Of a stretch of 33,280 nt of DNA, positions 10,501-16,443 are shown piece by piece. The notes beneath the pieces are model-generated. The model was not told the DNA's origin. It worked only from the letters and a program-made list of their open reading frames with translations, and ran no database searches. This DNA is from Verrucomicrobiota bacterium. Lineage in GTDB: Bacteria > Verrucomicrobiota > Verrucomicrobiia > Limisphaerales > SIBE01. The stretch's first letter is position 1; each line of letters begins with the position of its first letter. The translations under genes were made by a program, and so were the position numbers. Location: contig JACPRI010000263.1 of NCBI GenBank assembly GCA_016190065.1, forward strand, positions 1-33,280, read 5' to 3'.

Positions 10501-11536
10501 GCACTTCTGGCTCCCCGCTATAGCGGCTCAAGAGCAACGCCCACGCGCCCTGGATAATGGTGTTGAGAGTGAAATGATTTTCTGAAGCAAGCGCTTGCAG
10601 CCTTGCTGTGACGGTGGCCGTCAGACGCAATTCCAGGGCGCCTCGGATACGGTGCGTCGTGGTCGCAGCCGAAACGCCCGCGGGCATGGACGCTTCCTTT
10701 CCCCTCACCCCGGCCCTCTCTCCTGGGGAAAGGGAGCAGCGTTTTCCGTGTTCTTCGGAGTGGAGCGCACGCGAATCATCCCGGACGGGATGCGCCGTTC
10801 CCTCTCCTTGGGGAGGGTCGCCGGTGACTCCAAATTCGTGACCTTGGCTGGCGCCAGTCGCACGCGCTCTGCGATCCACGGCCAGCGGCGTGGGCTGAGT
10901 GAATCCCTTTAAGGTTTGGCGCCAGAAACCTTCGGCTTTGGACCAATCCTGCCGTTGCAGCCAATCGATATAAGTTCGATACGGCGGTGATTCGGCCAAA
11001 CTCAAATCCTGGCCGCTCCGCTCCGCCTCGTAGGCGGTGAAGACCTCCTTCAACACCGCGGGAAAAGCGCGCCCATCCATCAACGCGTGGTGAAATGTCC
11101 ACACAAACCGGTAATGGTGCGGTCCGATCCAAAAGAGCGCGAACCGCATCAACGGCGCCTGGTCCATCGGGAATCCGCGTTGCCGGTCTTCGTCGAGGAA
11201 AGTTTCGAGCCGGTGTTCGACTCTTACGCCGGGCAAACCCCGCCAATCCTGGCGAATCCATTCCAGCTCGACCTGGCGGTGAACCTCTTGCCGCGGTTGA
11301 TCCAAGCCTTCCCAGCGAAATGCCGTGCGCAGAATCGGATGCCGCGCGACGACCCGTTGCCAGGCGCGCTCGAACCCCGCGCGATCCAGATCTTCAGGGA
11401 GATGGCAAACCAATTGTTCGACATCCACACCACGACTCTCGGCAGACAGGCTGTGAAACAACATGCCCTGCTGCATCGGAGAGAGCGGAGACGAATCTTC
11501 GATCTCGTCCCCTATGTGCACGACCTCGCCAGACAT
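7589..11536 (-). CDS. NRPS module C-A(Thr)-PCP
   Basis: A one-module NRPS of 1315 residues predicted to activate threonine and condense it with the upstream peptide. The condensation domain (16-500) has HHALMDG at 149-155. The A domain (about 535-1195) has YTSGSTGRPKG at 762-772, YKTGD near 1077 and NGKID with Lys1186. Aligning its pocket by eye to GrsA gives D-F-W-N-I-G-M-V-H-K, which is the known threonine code. The PCP (1205-1280) carries Ser1243 in LGGNSLL. The C-terminus is a charged, probably coiled segment (about 1285-1312) that could dock to the ketosynthase of the next protein. Its stop overlaps the PKS start, so the two genes are very likely co-transcribed. Repeat-derived insertions lie at residues 233-281 (inside the C domain), 683-728 (A2-A3 loop) and 874-947 (between A4 and A5). 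Confidence 0.95.
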   Translation of the reverse strand: MSGEVVHIGDEIEDSSPLSPMQQGMLFHSLSAESRGVDVEQLVCHLPEDLDRAGFERAWQRVVARHPILRTAFRWEGLDQPRQEVHRQVELEWIRQDWRGLPGVRVEHRLETFLDEDRQRGFPMDQAPLMRFALFWIGPHHYRFVWTFHHALMDGRAFPAVLKEVFTAYEAERSGQDLSLAESPPYRTYIDWLQRQDWSKAEGFWRQTLKGFTQPTPLAVDRRARATGASQGHEFGVTGDPPQGEGTAHPVRDDSRALHSEEHGKRCSLSPGERAGVRGKEASMPAGVSAATTTHRIRGALELRLTATVTARLQALASENHFTLNTIIQGAWALLLSRYSGEPEVLFGGTRACRRSSVPGADAMIGLFINTLPVRVRVPPRRPLLPWLGELRRQWVAMRDYEHTPLVKVQSWSEVPATSPLCESIVVFENFALDSELRAQGGAWSHRRFTLLEQTNFALTLAAYADAELLLRIQFDRRRFDDDTVARMLGHLRTLLEGMAEHPHASLQDLPMVTQRERHQLLKEWNAGQAEAHADATLHELYEAQAERTPQAVAVVCESESLTYRALNQRANRLARHLRQCGIGPEVMVGLCLDRSLDLIVALLAILKAGGAYVPIDLSYPADRVAFILNDTQAPVLLTQSSLLSRLPPNSAKIICVDEFQAGDCTGPPAGVKESGATKASEASPLSPVERENHFARDLQSNAAQPFPAREATSPLPEGEGQGEGEGSGVPPDASDLTKSWALSRDSLRSGARPENLAYVIYTSGSTGRPKGALITHRNATRLFQATGHWFHFSRTDTWTFFHSAAFDFSVWEIWGALLFGGKLVVVPYLLSRSPEDFYALLVRERVTVLNQTPSAFRQLIQAELKLTASHEPGTDGFHSVPDLTPRSKEQDQGRGGTRPYQFMAHAHGSKAVETSHKHTPPRLPRGESATGAAANALLLPCQVREEEIPAKTPPLRLVIFGGEALETESLRPWFDAHGDQRPRLVNMFGITETTVHVTYRPLARSDLGAGSVVGIPIPDLQVYVLDPQLQPVPAGVPGELYVGGAGLGRGYLHRPELTAERFIPNPFSEDPGARLYKTGDLARWLPERDLEYLGRIDDQVKIRGFRVELGEIESVLAVHPAVRQAIVLAREEIPGDRRLIAYLVARETAPAIRELRTFLLEKLPEYMVPSAFVLLDAFPLTANGKIDRRALAALEVRRCDEEKSFEPPRTELERTIAQIWERVLEVPKIGLDGNFFELGGNSLLIIQVHDKLRSALTKNFPITKLFQYPTVRVLSRYLNDLPDSKPDVAKARERAQRQAEAAARQRQLVEEVRG
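8696..8778. repeat. Unclassified inverted-repeat-like element in the Thr A domain
   Basis: A CTCCTCTCTTACC type sequence on the left and GGCGTGGAGGAG on the right are partly complementary. The segment is read as NRPS residues 920-947, which have no counterpart in ordinary A domains. It sits directly beside a family A element (8832-8916), so two insertions have accumulated at one site between motifs A4 and A5. I could not assign it to families A-E. Confidence 0.5.
8832..8916. repeat. Family A inverted-repeat element inside the Thr A domain core
   Basis: The arms GGTAAGGACGCGTTCCACC and GTGGAATCCGTCCGTACC match the copy at 2349-2432. It is translated as NRPS residues 874-902, again with DGFHSVPD from one arm. 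It lies between NQTPSAF (which carries pocket position 278) and LRLVIFGGE (positions 299 and 301), so it interrupts the A domain rather than a linker. Confidence 0.85.
9354..9490. repeat. Family B element in the A2-A3 loop of the Thr A domain
   Basis: The left part contains CCCCCTCACCCTGGCCCTCT and a CCCTCAGGGAGAGGGG hairpin. The right part contains CTCCCTCTCCACAGGGGAGAG. Together they make NRPS residues 683-728 (signatures SPLSPVE and PLPEGEGQGEGEG). A usual A domain has only a few residues between VLLTQ and LAYVIYTSG; here the gap is more than 100. Confidence 0.8.
10696..10840. repeat. Family B element inside the condensation domain
   Basis: The left arm contains CCCCTCACCCCGGCCCTCTC followed by CCTGGGGAAAGGG. 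The right arm contains TCCCTCTCCTTGGGGAGGG. It is translated as NRPS residues 233-281, including the signature LSPGERAGVRG, and lies between the N- and C-terminal lobes of the C domain, far from HHALMDG. Confidence 0.75.
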
Positions 11537-11544
11537 ATTCCGAG

Positions 11545-11551
11545 CCTCCTT
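11545..11551 (-). promoter_or_regulatory. Ribosome binding site of the Thr NRPS gene
   Basis: On the minus strand AAGGAGG lies 8 nt before the ATG at 11536. This near-perfect Shine-Dalgarno sequence fixes the start and shows that the gene begins a new translational unit here. Confidence 0.85.
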
Positions 11552-11626
11552 AATATAGGCAGCCTTGGAACGGGATAAGTGGGTCTAAACCCGAAAGGGA
11601 CGGGGGGGAAGTTCCCCAGGGGACAT

Positions 11627-11662
11627 TTGTTAAATCGTTAAAAGGTTAAATGAGTTAAATTG
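11627..11662 (-). repeat. Degenerate 8-nt tandem array (minus orientation)
   Basis: Read on the minus strand it is a run of units of the form ATTTAACN: ATTTAACTC, ATTTAACC, TTTTAACG, ATTTAACA. It faces the array at 11700-11752, and the pair could fold as an imperfect hairpin. Confidence 0.7.
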
Positions 11663-11699
11663 GGTCCCTTGCCAAAACTTCTTCGCAGTCCACGATCAA

Positions 11700-11752
11700 G
11701 TTTTAACCCATTGAACCCATTGAACGATTTAACGCTGTAACGTTGTAACGAC
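11700..11752 (+). repeat. Degenerate 8-nt tandem array (plus orientation)
   Basis: The units are TTTTAACCC, ATTGAACCC, ATTGAACG, ATTTAACG, CTGTAACG and TTGTAACG, with consensus NTTTAACG and a period of 8 (9 in the first two). It resembles the array at 16203-16255, which lies between different genes. Confidence 0.75.
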
Positions 11753-11775
11753 TTCACGACCCCAAAGGAAAAGAG

Positions 11776-11803
11776 TGGGGACGCGGTGGAACGCGTCCCT
11801 ACC
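11776..11803. repeat. Single arm of a family A element
   Basis: On the minus strand it starts GGTAGGGACGCGTTCCACC, matching one arm of the elements at 2349-2432 and 8832-8916. No second arm is visible nearby. It is the only family A copy outside the NRPS/PKS coding sequence in this window. Confidence 0.75.
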
Positions 11804-11935
11804 GCGCGTAGCAGTTAGCGCCCCAGATGCCAGGCCGGAGGAACCGCTGCTCGGATGACCGATGCACGGCAAGCCCTCCTCCGGATGCGGGTTACTCCTA
11901 CTACGGGTCTGGACGAAACTGAACCAAGTTGAAGA

Positions 11936-12784
11936 GTGCAAAAAAAGCAGGCCTTCGCGCTCGTCGAGCTATTGACCGTTGTCGCGGTAATGCTCGTCCT
12001 GACGAGCCTGCTGCTCCCGGTCTTGAGCAAAGCCAAGGAGCAAGCGTGGCGCGCTTCCTGCACCTCCAATCAACGCCAGCTCGCCTTGACCTGGTTGCTC
12101 TATGCGGACGACCACGACGACCAACTGGCGCAAAACGGCTACACCTTCGGCGGTGGCGAGCCCCGGCGGCGCATGTGGGTGCAAGGGTATTACAACCATG
12201 CGGTGTATCCTTCCGACTCCACCAACGTATCGCTGCTGACCGACGCGCGCTTTTCCCAGTTCGCCCCGTATCTTCCTTCGGCAAAAGTCTATCACTGTCC
12301 TGCGAATCGGCACACGGTCCAGCTTCGCGGATCAAAGAGCCAACCGGGCTGCCGTGTGGAGAAAATCCGCAGCTACAGCATGAACTGGTTTCTCGGCTGG
12401 ATTGATGAACCGGGCACGCGGAATCCCCCGCCGGGATACCGACAATTCCATAAACTGTCGGAGCTTCAATCCACCATACCTGGCCAAGTCATAGTCTTCA
12501 CGGACGTCAATCCCGAAAGCATCTGCTGGCCCTTCTTCGGGATCGAAGCAAAGGCGTCGTTTTTCATGCTGCCGGGCAGTTATCATAACCGCCGCGGGAT
12601 CATGGCCTGGTCCGACGGCCACGTGGAAACGAAGCGCTGGACCGATGATCGAACCACCGGAGCGATCATCGACGACAAGGTGGAATCTGCATCGGGTGCG
12701 GCCTACTGGCACATGCACGAGCACGCCTCGCCCGGCAACGCGGATCTAAGATGGATCAAAGCGCAGGTTTCGGTCGTGAGGTAA
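11936..12784 (+). CDS. Type II secretion/pseudopilin-like protein with H-X9-DG motif
   Basis: A 282-residue protein starting at GTG 11936. The N-terminus is a class III (prepilin) signal: a short KK-containing leader, then FALVELLTVVAVM with the conserved Glu after the cleavage site and a hydrophobic helix to about residue 28. The body has an alpha-helical start (LSKAKEQA) and conserved CTSNQRQLALTW, as in the large family of prepilin-like proteins of Verrucomicrobiota and Planctomycetota. Near residue 220, HNRRGIMAWSDG fits the H-X9-DG motif of that family. It would be cleaved by a prepilin peptidase and sit in the inner membrane or a pseudopilus. Such genes are numerous and scattered in these genomes, and nothing nearby links this copy to a secretion operon. 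The start is fixed by the leader; the ribosome binding site is weak (a GAAG just upstream). Confidence 0.88.
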   Translation: MQKKQAFALVELLTVVAVMLVLTSLLLPVLSKAKEQAWRASCTSNQRQLALTWLLYADDHDDQLAQNGYTFGGGEPRRRMWVQGYYNHAVYPSDSTNVSLLTDARFSQFAPYLPSAKVYHCPANRHTVQLRGSKSQPGCRVEKIRSYSMNWFLGWIDEPGTRNPPPGYRQFHKLSELQSTIPGQVIVFTDVNPESICWPFFGIEAKASFFMLPGSYHNRRGIMAWSDGHVETKRWTDDRTTGAIIDDKVESASGAAYWHMHEHASPGNADLRWIKAQVSVVR

Positions 12785-13119
12785 CGCGGAATCGGGGGAC
12801 GTGCAAACCAGCCAGCGGAACATCGAACACTGAACGCCGAGCTTCTAACCTCGAACCTGATATGGATTCGTTCGAGGTTCGAGGTTCGAGGTCGGACGTT
12901 CGGCGACTCGGCTGGGGTCTTGACCCACTATTCCTGCTAAGGATCCCAGCGGCTCATGTAACAGAGTGGGCGTTCTCCGCATCTAGAAGGCGTAGTCCAC
13001 CCAGTTGTTTTTGACCGTGCGAGGGGTTTGTAATCGGCGCGGTTCGATTTGAGAAACAAATCCGACAAGACAACGCGCCACGCGACGACTAAATCCCACC
13101 AGCCAAAGGAAGCTTCACC
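12785..13119. other. Intergenic region
   Basis: This 335-base gap lies between two plus-strand genes. It contains the inverted pair of 7-nt arrays at 12829-12905, and a Shine-Dalgarno-like AAAGGAAG about 9 nt before the ATG at 13120. Short open frames on either strand here have no recognisable product. Confidence 0.6.
12829..12905. repeat. Inverted pair of degenerate 7-nt tandem arrays
   Basis: The left half reads as heptamers CATCGAA, CACTGAA, CGCCGAG, CTTCTAA, CCTCGAA. The right half, on the minus strand, reads CGCCGAA, CGTCCGA and then CCTCGAA three times. Both keep the same 7-nt phase and consensus CNNNGAA, so the two halves can pair around a loop near 12860-12868. It may act as a transcription terminator for the pseudopilin gene, but there is no clear U-tract. 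Confidence 0.7.
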
Positions 13120-15942
13120 ATGACAGCCCGCACCAGACTGCTTTGCGCCCACCGAGATGCCTCTCCCTCACTCCACCACCACGAATGCGGCAAGCAATGC
13201 ATTCCAGGGCTTAGCCGCAACAATCCAGTTGAACAGAGTCCTAGTCTTCGTTTCCTTCGTTTGCTTTTGTTGAGATCTGAACTGCCAAGGCTGGGTCTGC
13301 GTCTCTTGAGTCTGGCGGGAACGATCTTGGCGATGGTGTCATTCGGAAGAGAGTGTCTGGCGCAGCAACTCGGGGAGAAACTGTGGGAATTCAACGCAGG
13401 CATGATCATCACCCAGCCGCCTGCCATCGCGACGGACGGAACGATCTACTTCACGACGTCCGCCCCGTTCGGCCAAAACAATAAAATCTACGCTCTGAAT
13501 CCGGACGGCTCGAAAAAATGGGAGGTCACCGGCACGGCGCAATCCGCCCTTTCGCCGACCCTTGGCTCGGATGGGACGATTTACATCGCCTCCGGAGCGA
13601 ATCTTCACGCCTATAACTCCGACGGAACCCGAAGGTGGACCTCGGCAGCCTTGGGCGGCTTAACGCGCACCACGCCGTCCCTCGGACCCGATGGCACGGT
13701 CTATGTCGGCGCGAACGACCGAAAATTGTACGCCGTAAATCCGGACGGCACTCAGAAGTGGGCCTTTGACATCGGCCAGTTCCTGCCTCGCATCTCCCTT
13801 TTCGACTTCAGTTATCCGCCCGCCATTGGGCGCGACGGAACGATCTACTTTGGAATTCAAGACTTCATGTTCTTCAACGGCTTTTTCTTCGCGGTGAATC
13901 CGGACGGAACAGTGCAATGGCAAGTCTTCGTGGGCTTCTCCGTTTTTGGGCCGGCGATTGACGAGGACGGCACACTCTACTTTGGCCTCTCCAACGGCAC
14001 ACTTCAGGCCTTCAACGCCGATGGAACGAAGAAGTGGGAGTTCGTCGCTGGCGGAAGCCTTTTCAATATCGGCCCCTTGATTGGGCCGGATGGAACGATT
14101 TACGTCGTCAGCAATAAGCTGTCTGCGGTCAATCCGGACGGCACAAAGAAGTGGGAGTTCTCAACCCCGGCGTTGATCCGGACCGTGCCGGCCATCGACC
14201 AGGAAGGAGCGCTGTATTTCTCGTCCAGCGATGATCGATTCTACTGTCTCAACAATGACGGAACGCAACGATGGGTGTTTAAGCCGAGCCTGCCTCCGCC
14301 ACCGTTCGTCAGCGGAAACACCACCGCCAACATCGGTCCCAACGGAACGGTGTATCTGGGGCACGGGAACGGATTTCTCTATGCCTTGAGAGGCGGCCAG
14401 CCCCCGGCCACGAGCCCCTGGCCCATGTTCGGCCACGACCCGCAACACACAGGGATGGCCGGTGGCAATGTGACGCTTCGCATTACGTCGCAGCCCAAAG
14501 ACCTGAGCGTGGTTGAAGGCGATGCGGCTGAATTCAGTGTGGCCGCGGACGGGGAAGCTCCGCTGAGTTATCAGTGGCGATTTAATGGCCAGGATTTGCC
14601 CGGGGCCACGGGTCCCGTGCTCAGTCTGCGGCTCGTTGTGCTTGCGCATTCGGGCGCTTATCAAGTCGTCGTCCGCAATCGCGTGGGATTCGTTTTGAGC
14701 CGGCAAGCGCTGCTGACGATCGCCCCGGGCGCGCCGTTTGTGGAACGGCAACTGCCGGACGACATTTTTCCGGGAACGAAATTGAAGGTCACGTTGTCGG
14801 CTCAGCCACACTCCGGCGCCATTTCGTACGCGGTCGAAGAGGAGCCGCCACCGGGCTGGGTCGTCGATTCCGTGCAGGGCGGCGGTTCCTACGACGTAGC
14901 GAGCCATAAAGTGAAATTTGGCCCGTACTTCGACAGCAACCCTCGCGAGCTCAGTTACCACGTCGTTCCCCCCGTATTGATTCAGAGCGAAGTCGCTTCG
15001 TTTGGCGGTCATGGCTCTGTGCGCGGCGTGGATAGTCCGATCACGGGTGACACCCTGGTGCGGTTCGAGCGCGTGCTCCACCCGGCCGATCTTCGCCCGG
15101 CCGATTCCGGGTTTGGGCCTCCGGATTTCCGATTGTCTGTCGCGGAAGTTACGGACTATGGAACGGCATGGCTCCGGGGCGAGACTTGGCCGGTGCCGCC
15201 CAACCCGATCCCGATCGATTACGTCACACGCGCGGCGGCGTTGTGGGTCGGAGGCGAAATCTATGCGTTCGACGCCAGCGTCCAGGACGAAGCCAAGCGC
15301 TGGGTGAATCGGACCAAACAACAATCCACGAGTTTGCAAAGTCTCGCGAGAACTGCGACCTCGGGCGCTGCGCCGGGGCAGAACATCGTGATCCGCCAGA
15401 CTCCCGGCGTCTTCGTTCCTTCCGAGCCGTTTCGAGTCACTCTCCGCGTTACACCGGAAGCGGGCATCCGCGCTTACGCGGTTCTGGATCAACCGCCCGC
15501 CGGTTGGAGCGTGACCGAAGTCAATTCAGGCGGGCACGCCGATGCTATTCATCGCCAAGTGAGGTGGGGACCCTTCTTCGATCAGCAACCGCGCGAACTG
15601 AGTTACGTCGTCATGCCGCTGGCGGCGGCCACTGGACACGCTGAGTTCGCCGGCGTCGGTTCATTCGACGGCGGAAGCGTCGCGATCGCCGGGGCAGGAA
15701 AACTTCCCGCTTCGAGCCGGCTTCTCTTCACTCCACAAAAGCCGGGTGGCCCGCTTGAATTGCGTCTCCTGGGCGAAGCGAACGCCGTGTATGAAATTGA
15801 AGTTTCCGAGGACCTTCGGAATTGGACAAAGCTGAGCGTGATTACGAATCGAACCGGTGCCGTTCAGTTCAACGATCCGGAAAACGCCGGCCGGTCTGCG
15901 CAACGGTTTTATCGCGCGATTAAGCCGGGACGGGAGCCGTGA
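13120..15942 (+). CDS. Secreted PQQ-like beta-propeller protein with Ig-like and duplicated C-terminal domains
   Basis: Up to 940 residues. Residues 60-81 form a hydrophobic export signal ending in ECLAQ. From 105 to 425 there are about eight repeats of the type DGTIYF...YALNPDGTKKWEF, typical of PQQ-like (outer-membrane BamB/quinoprotein-like) propellers, closed by SPWPMFGHDPQHTG. An Ig-like domain follows (455-535, WRFNGQDLPG and SGAYQVVVRN). Two copies of a roughly 110-residue domain lie at 545-650 and 757-860; both keep PPxGW, GPxFD and PRELSY. The last 60 residues form the module ending RFYRAI. No enzyme site is visible, so the likely role is binding or structural at the cell surface. 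The ATG at 13120 has a good ribosome binding site, but the first 50 residues look non-coding. A TTG at 13270 would give an ordinary signal peptide and is an alternative start. Confidence 0.88.
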   Translation: MTARTRLLCAHRDASPSLHHHECGKQCIPGLSRNNPVEQSPSLRFLRLLLLRSELPRLGLRLLSLAGTILAMVSFGRECLAQQLGEKLWEFNAGMIITQPPAIATDGTIYFTTSAPFGQNNKIYALNPDGSKKWEVTGTAQSALSPTLGSDGTIYIASGANLHAYNSDGTRRWTSAALGGLTRTTPSLGPDGTVYVGANDRKLYAVNPDGTQKWAFDIGQFLPRISLFDFSYPPAIGRDGTIYFGIQDFMFFNGFFFAVNPDGTVQWQVFVGFSVFGPAIDEDGTLYFGLSNGTLQAFNADGTKKWEFVAGGSLFNIGPLIGPDGTIYVVSNKLSAVNPDGTKKWEFSTPALIRTVPAIDQEGALYFSSSDDRFYCLNNDGTQRWVFKPSLPPPPFVSGNTTANIGPNGTVYLGHGNGFLYALRGGQPPATSPWPMFGHDPQHTGMAGGNVTLRITSQPKDLSVVEGDAAEFSVAADGEAPLSYQWRFNGQDLPGATGPVLSLRLVVLAHSGAYQVVVRNRVGFVLSRQALLTIAPGAPFVERQLPDDIFPGTKLKVTLSAQPHSGAISYAVEEEPPPGWVVDSVQGGGSYDVASHKVKFGPYFDSNPRELSYHVVPPVLIQSEVASFGGHGSVRGVDSPITGDTLVRFERVLHPADLRPADSGFGPPDFRLSVAEVTDYGTAWLRGETWPVPPNPIPIDYVTRAAALWVGGEIYAFDASVQDEAKRWVNRTKQQSTSLQSLARTATSGAAPGQNIVIRQTPGVFVPSEPFRVTLRVTPEAGIRAYAVLDQPPAGWSVTEVNSGGHADAIHRQVRWGPFFDQQPRELSYVVMPLAAATGHAEFAGVGSFDGGSVAIAGAGKLPASSRLLFTPQKPGGPLELRLLGEANAVYEIEVSEDLRNWTKLSVITNRTGAVQFNDPENAGRSAQRFYRAIKPGREP

Positions 15943-15986
15943 TTTTGAACGTGGAAAAAGCAAGCAATTTAACCCCAGAGAACGCA

Positions 15987-16003
15987 CTGCGGCACGGCCG
16001 CAG
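15987..16003. terminator. Short GC-rich hairpin after the PQQ-propeller gene
   Basis: CTGCGGC and GCCGCAG are perfect 7-bp arms around an ACG loop, 45 nt after the stop codon. It is placed like a terminator stem but lacks a following run of T, so this role is tentative. Confidence 0.35.
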
Positions 16004-16029
16004 CCGAAGACGTTATTACAACGAAAGAA

Positions 16030-16041
16030 CCAACATGTTGG
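16030..16041. repeat. 12-bp perfect palindrome
   Basis: CCAACATGTTGG is a perfect 12-bp palindrome. It could be an operator half-site or chance; nothing else supports a role. Confidence 0.3.
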
Positions 16042-16061
16042 TCGCAATGCAGGTAGATTCT

Positions 16062-16112
16062 ACAGAAGCAAACAAAGGTAACGAAGTCTTCGTTTTCTTT
16101 GTTTCCTTCTGT
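16062..16112. repeat. 51-bp near-perfect palindrome
   Basis: Two 25-nt arms, 16062-16086 and 16088-16112, pair with only three mismatches around a single central base. The left arm begins ACAGAAGCAAACAAAG and the right arm ends CTTTGTTTCCTTCTGT. A related half (AGTCTTCGTTTCCTTCG...) lies at 13243-13283 at the 5' end of the previous gene. It may be a dispersed palindromic element or a bidirectional terminator. Confidence 0.8.
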
Positions 16113-16202
16113 GAACTGCGGCGAAGCCATTTCTCCGAGCGCAGTCTCGGGGAAAGCCTGTACTGCACTGCAATCGTCGAAGTTCTTCGCGAGCTGCGAT
16201 CA

Positions 16203-16255
16203 AATTTAACCCATTTGAGCGTTTTAACGATTTAACCTTGTAACGTTTTAACGCC
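16203..16255 (+). repeat. Degenerate 8-nt tandem array
   Basis: The units are ATTTAACCC, ATTTGAGCG, TTTTAACG, ATTTAACC, TTGTAACG and TTTTAACG. The consensus and period are those of the array at 11700-11752, and the order of unit variants also matches the reverse of 11627-11662. Confidence 0.75.
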
Positions 16256-16324
16256 TTCGACTGCGGCTTCGCCGCGCTGCGATCTTTGCGGTTGATGAAC
16301 TGCTGGTTTAGTCACGTTGAATCG

Positions 16325-16355
16325 TTATCCGCGCCCATCCGCGCCATCCGCGGTT
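16325..16355 (+). repeat. Short tandem array with CATCCGCG units
   Basis: The units are TTATCCGCG, CCCATCCGCG and CCATCCGCG, followed by GTTAG. It resembles in style the CCATCAG units at 30561-30592. Confidence 0.5.
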
Positions 16356-16443
16356 AGAATCCTCATGCGAAGGAAGAATCCGGACGGAAACCTGCCGGTT
16401 GCGGAACTTCCGGGCATGGGAGACGGTTGACGAGAGCCAAACC

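Larger units (their letters stand above)
11537..11935. other. Divergent intergenic region with repeats
   Basis: This 399-base gap separates the minus-strand Thr NRPS gene from the plus-strand pseudopilin gene and should hold promoters for both. Apart from the NRPS ribosome binding site, I see two opposing arrays of 8-nt degenerate repeats (11627-11662 and 11700-11752) and a single family A arm (11776-11803). I could not place convincing -35/-10 boxes and see no supported gene. Confidence 0.6.
15943..16443. other. Intergenic region rich in palindromes
   Basis: This is a 501-base gap between two plus-strand surface-protein genes. From left to right it holds two short palindromes (15987-16003 and 16030-16041), a 51-bp near-perfect palindrome (16062-16112), an 8-nt tandem array (16203-16255) and a 9-10-nt array (16325-16355). 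I found no supported gene or clear promoter. Confidence 0.65.

Noticed and set aside
11627-11752. Possible CRISPR-like repeats
   Set aside because: Units are 7-9 nt, contiguous and degenerate, with no spacers, and there are no cas genes in the window.
12937-13152. Small minus-strand frame (71 residues) in the gap before the PQQ-propeller gene
   Set aside because: No ribosome binding site or known family, and it overlaps the plus-strand gene start. I could not support it as a gene, though a relic of a dispersed sequence is possible.
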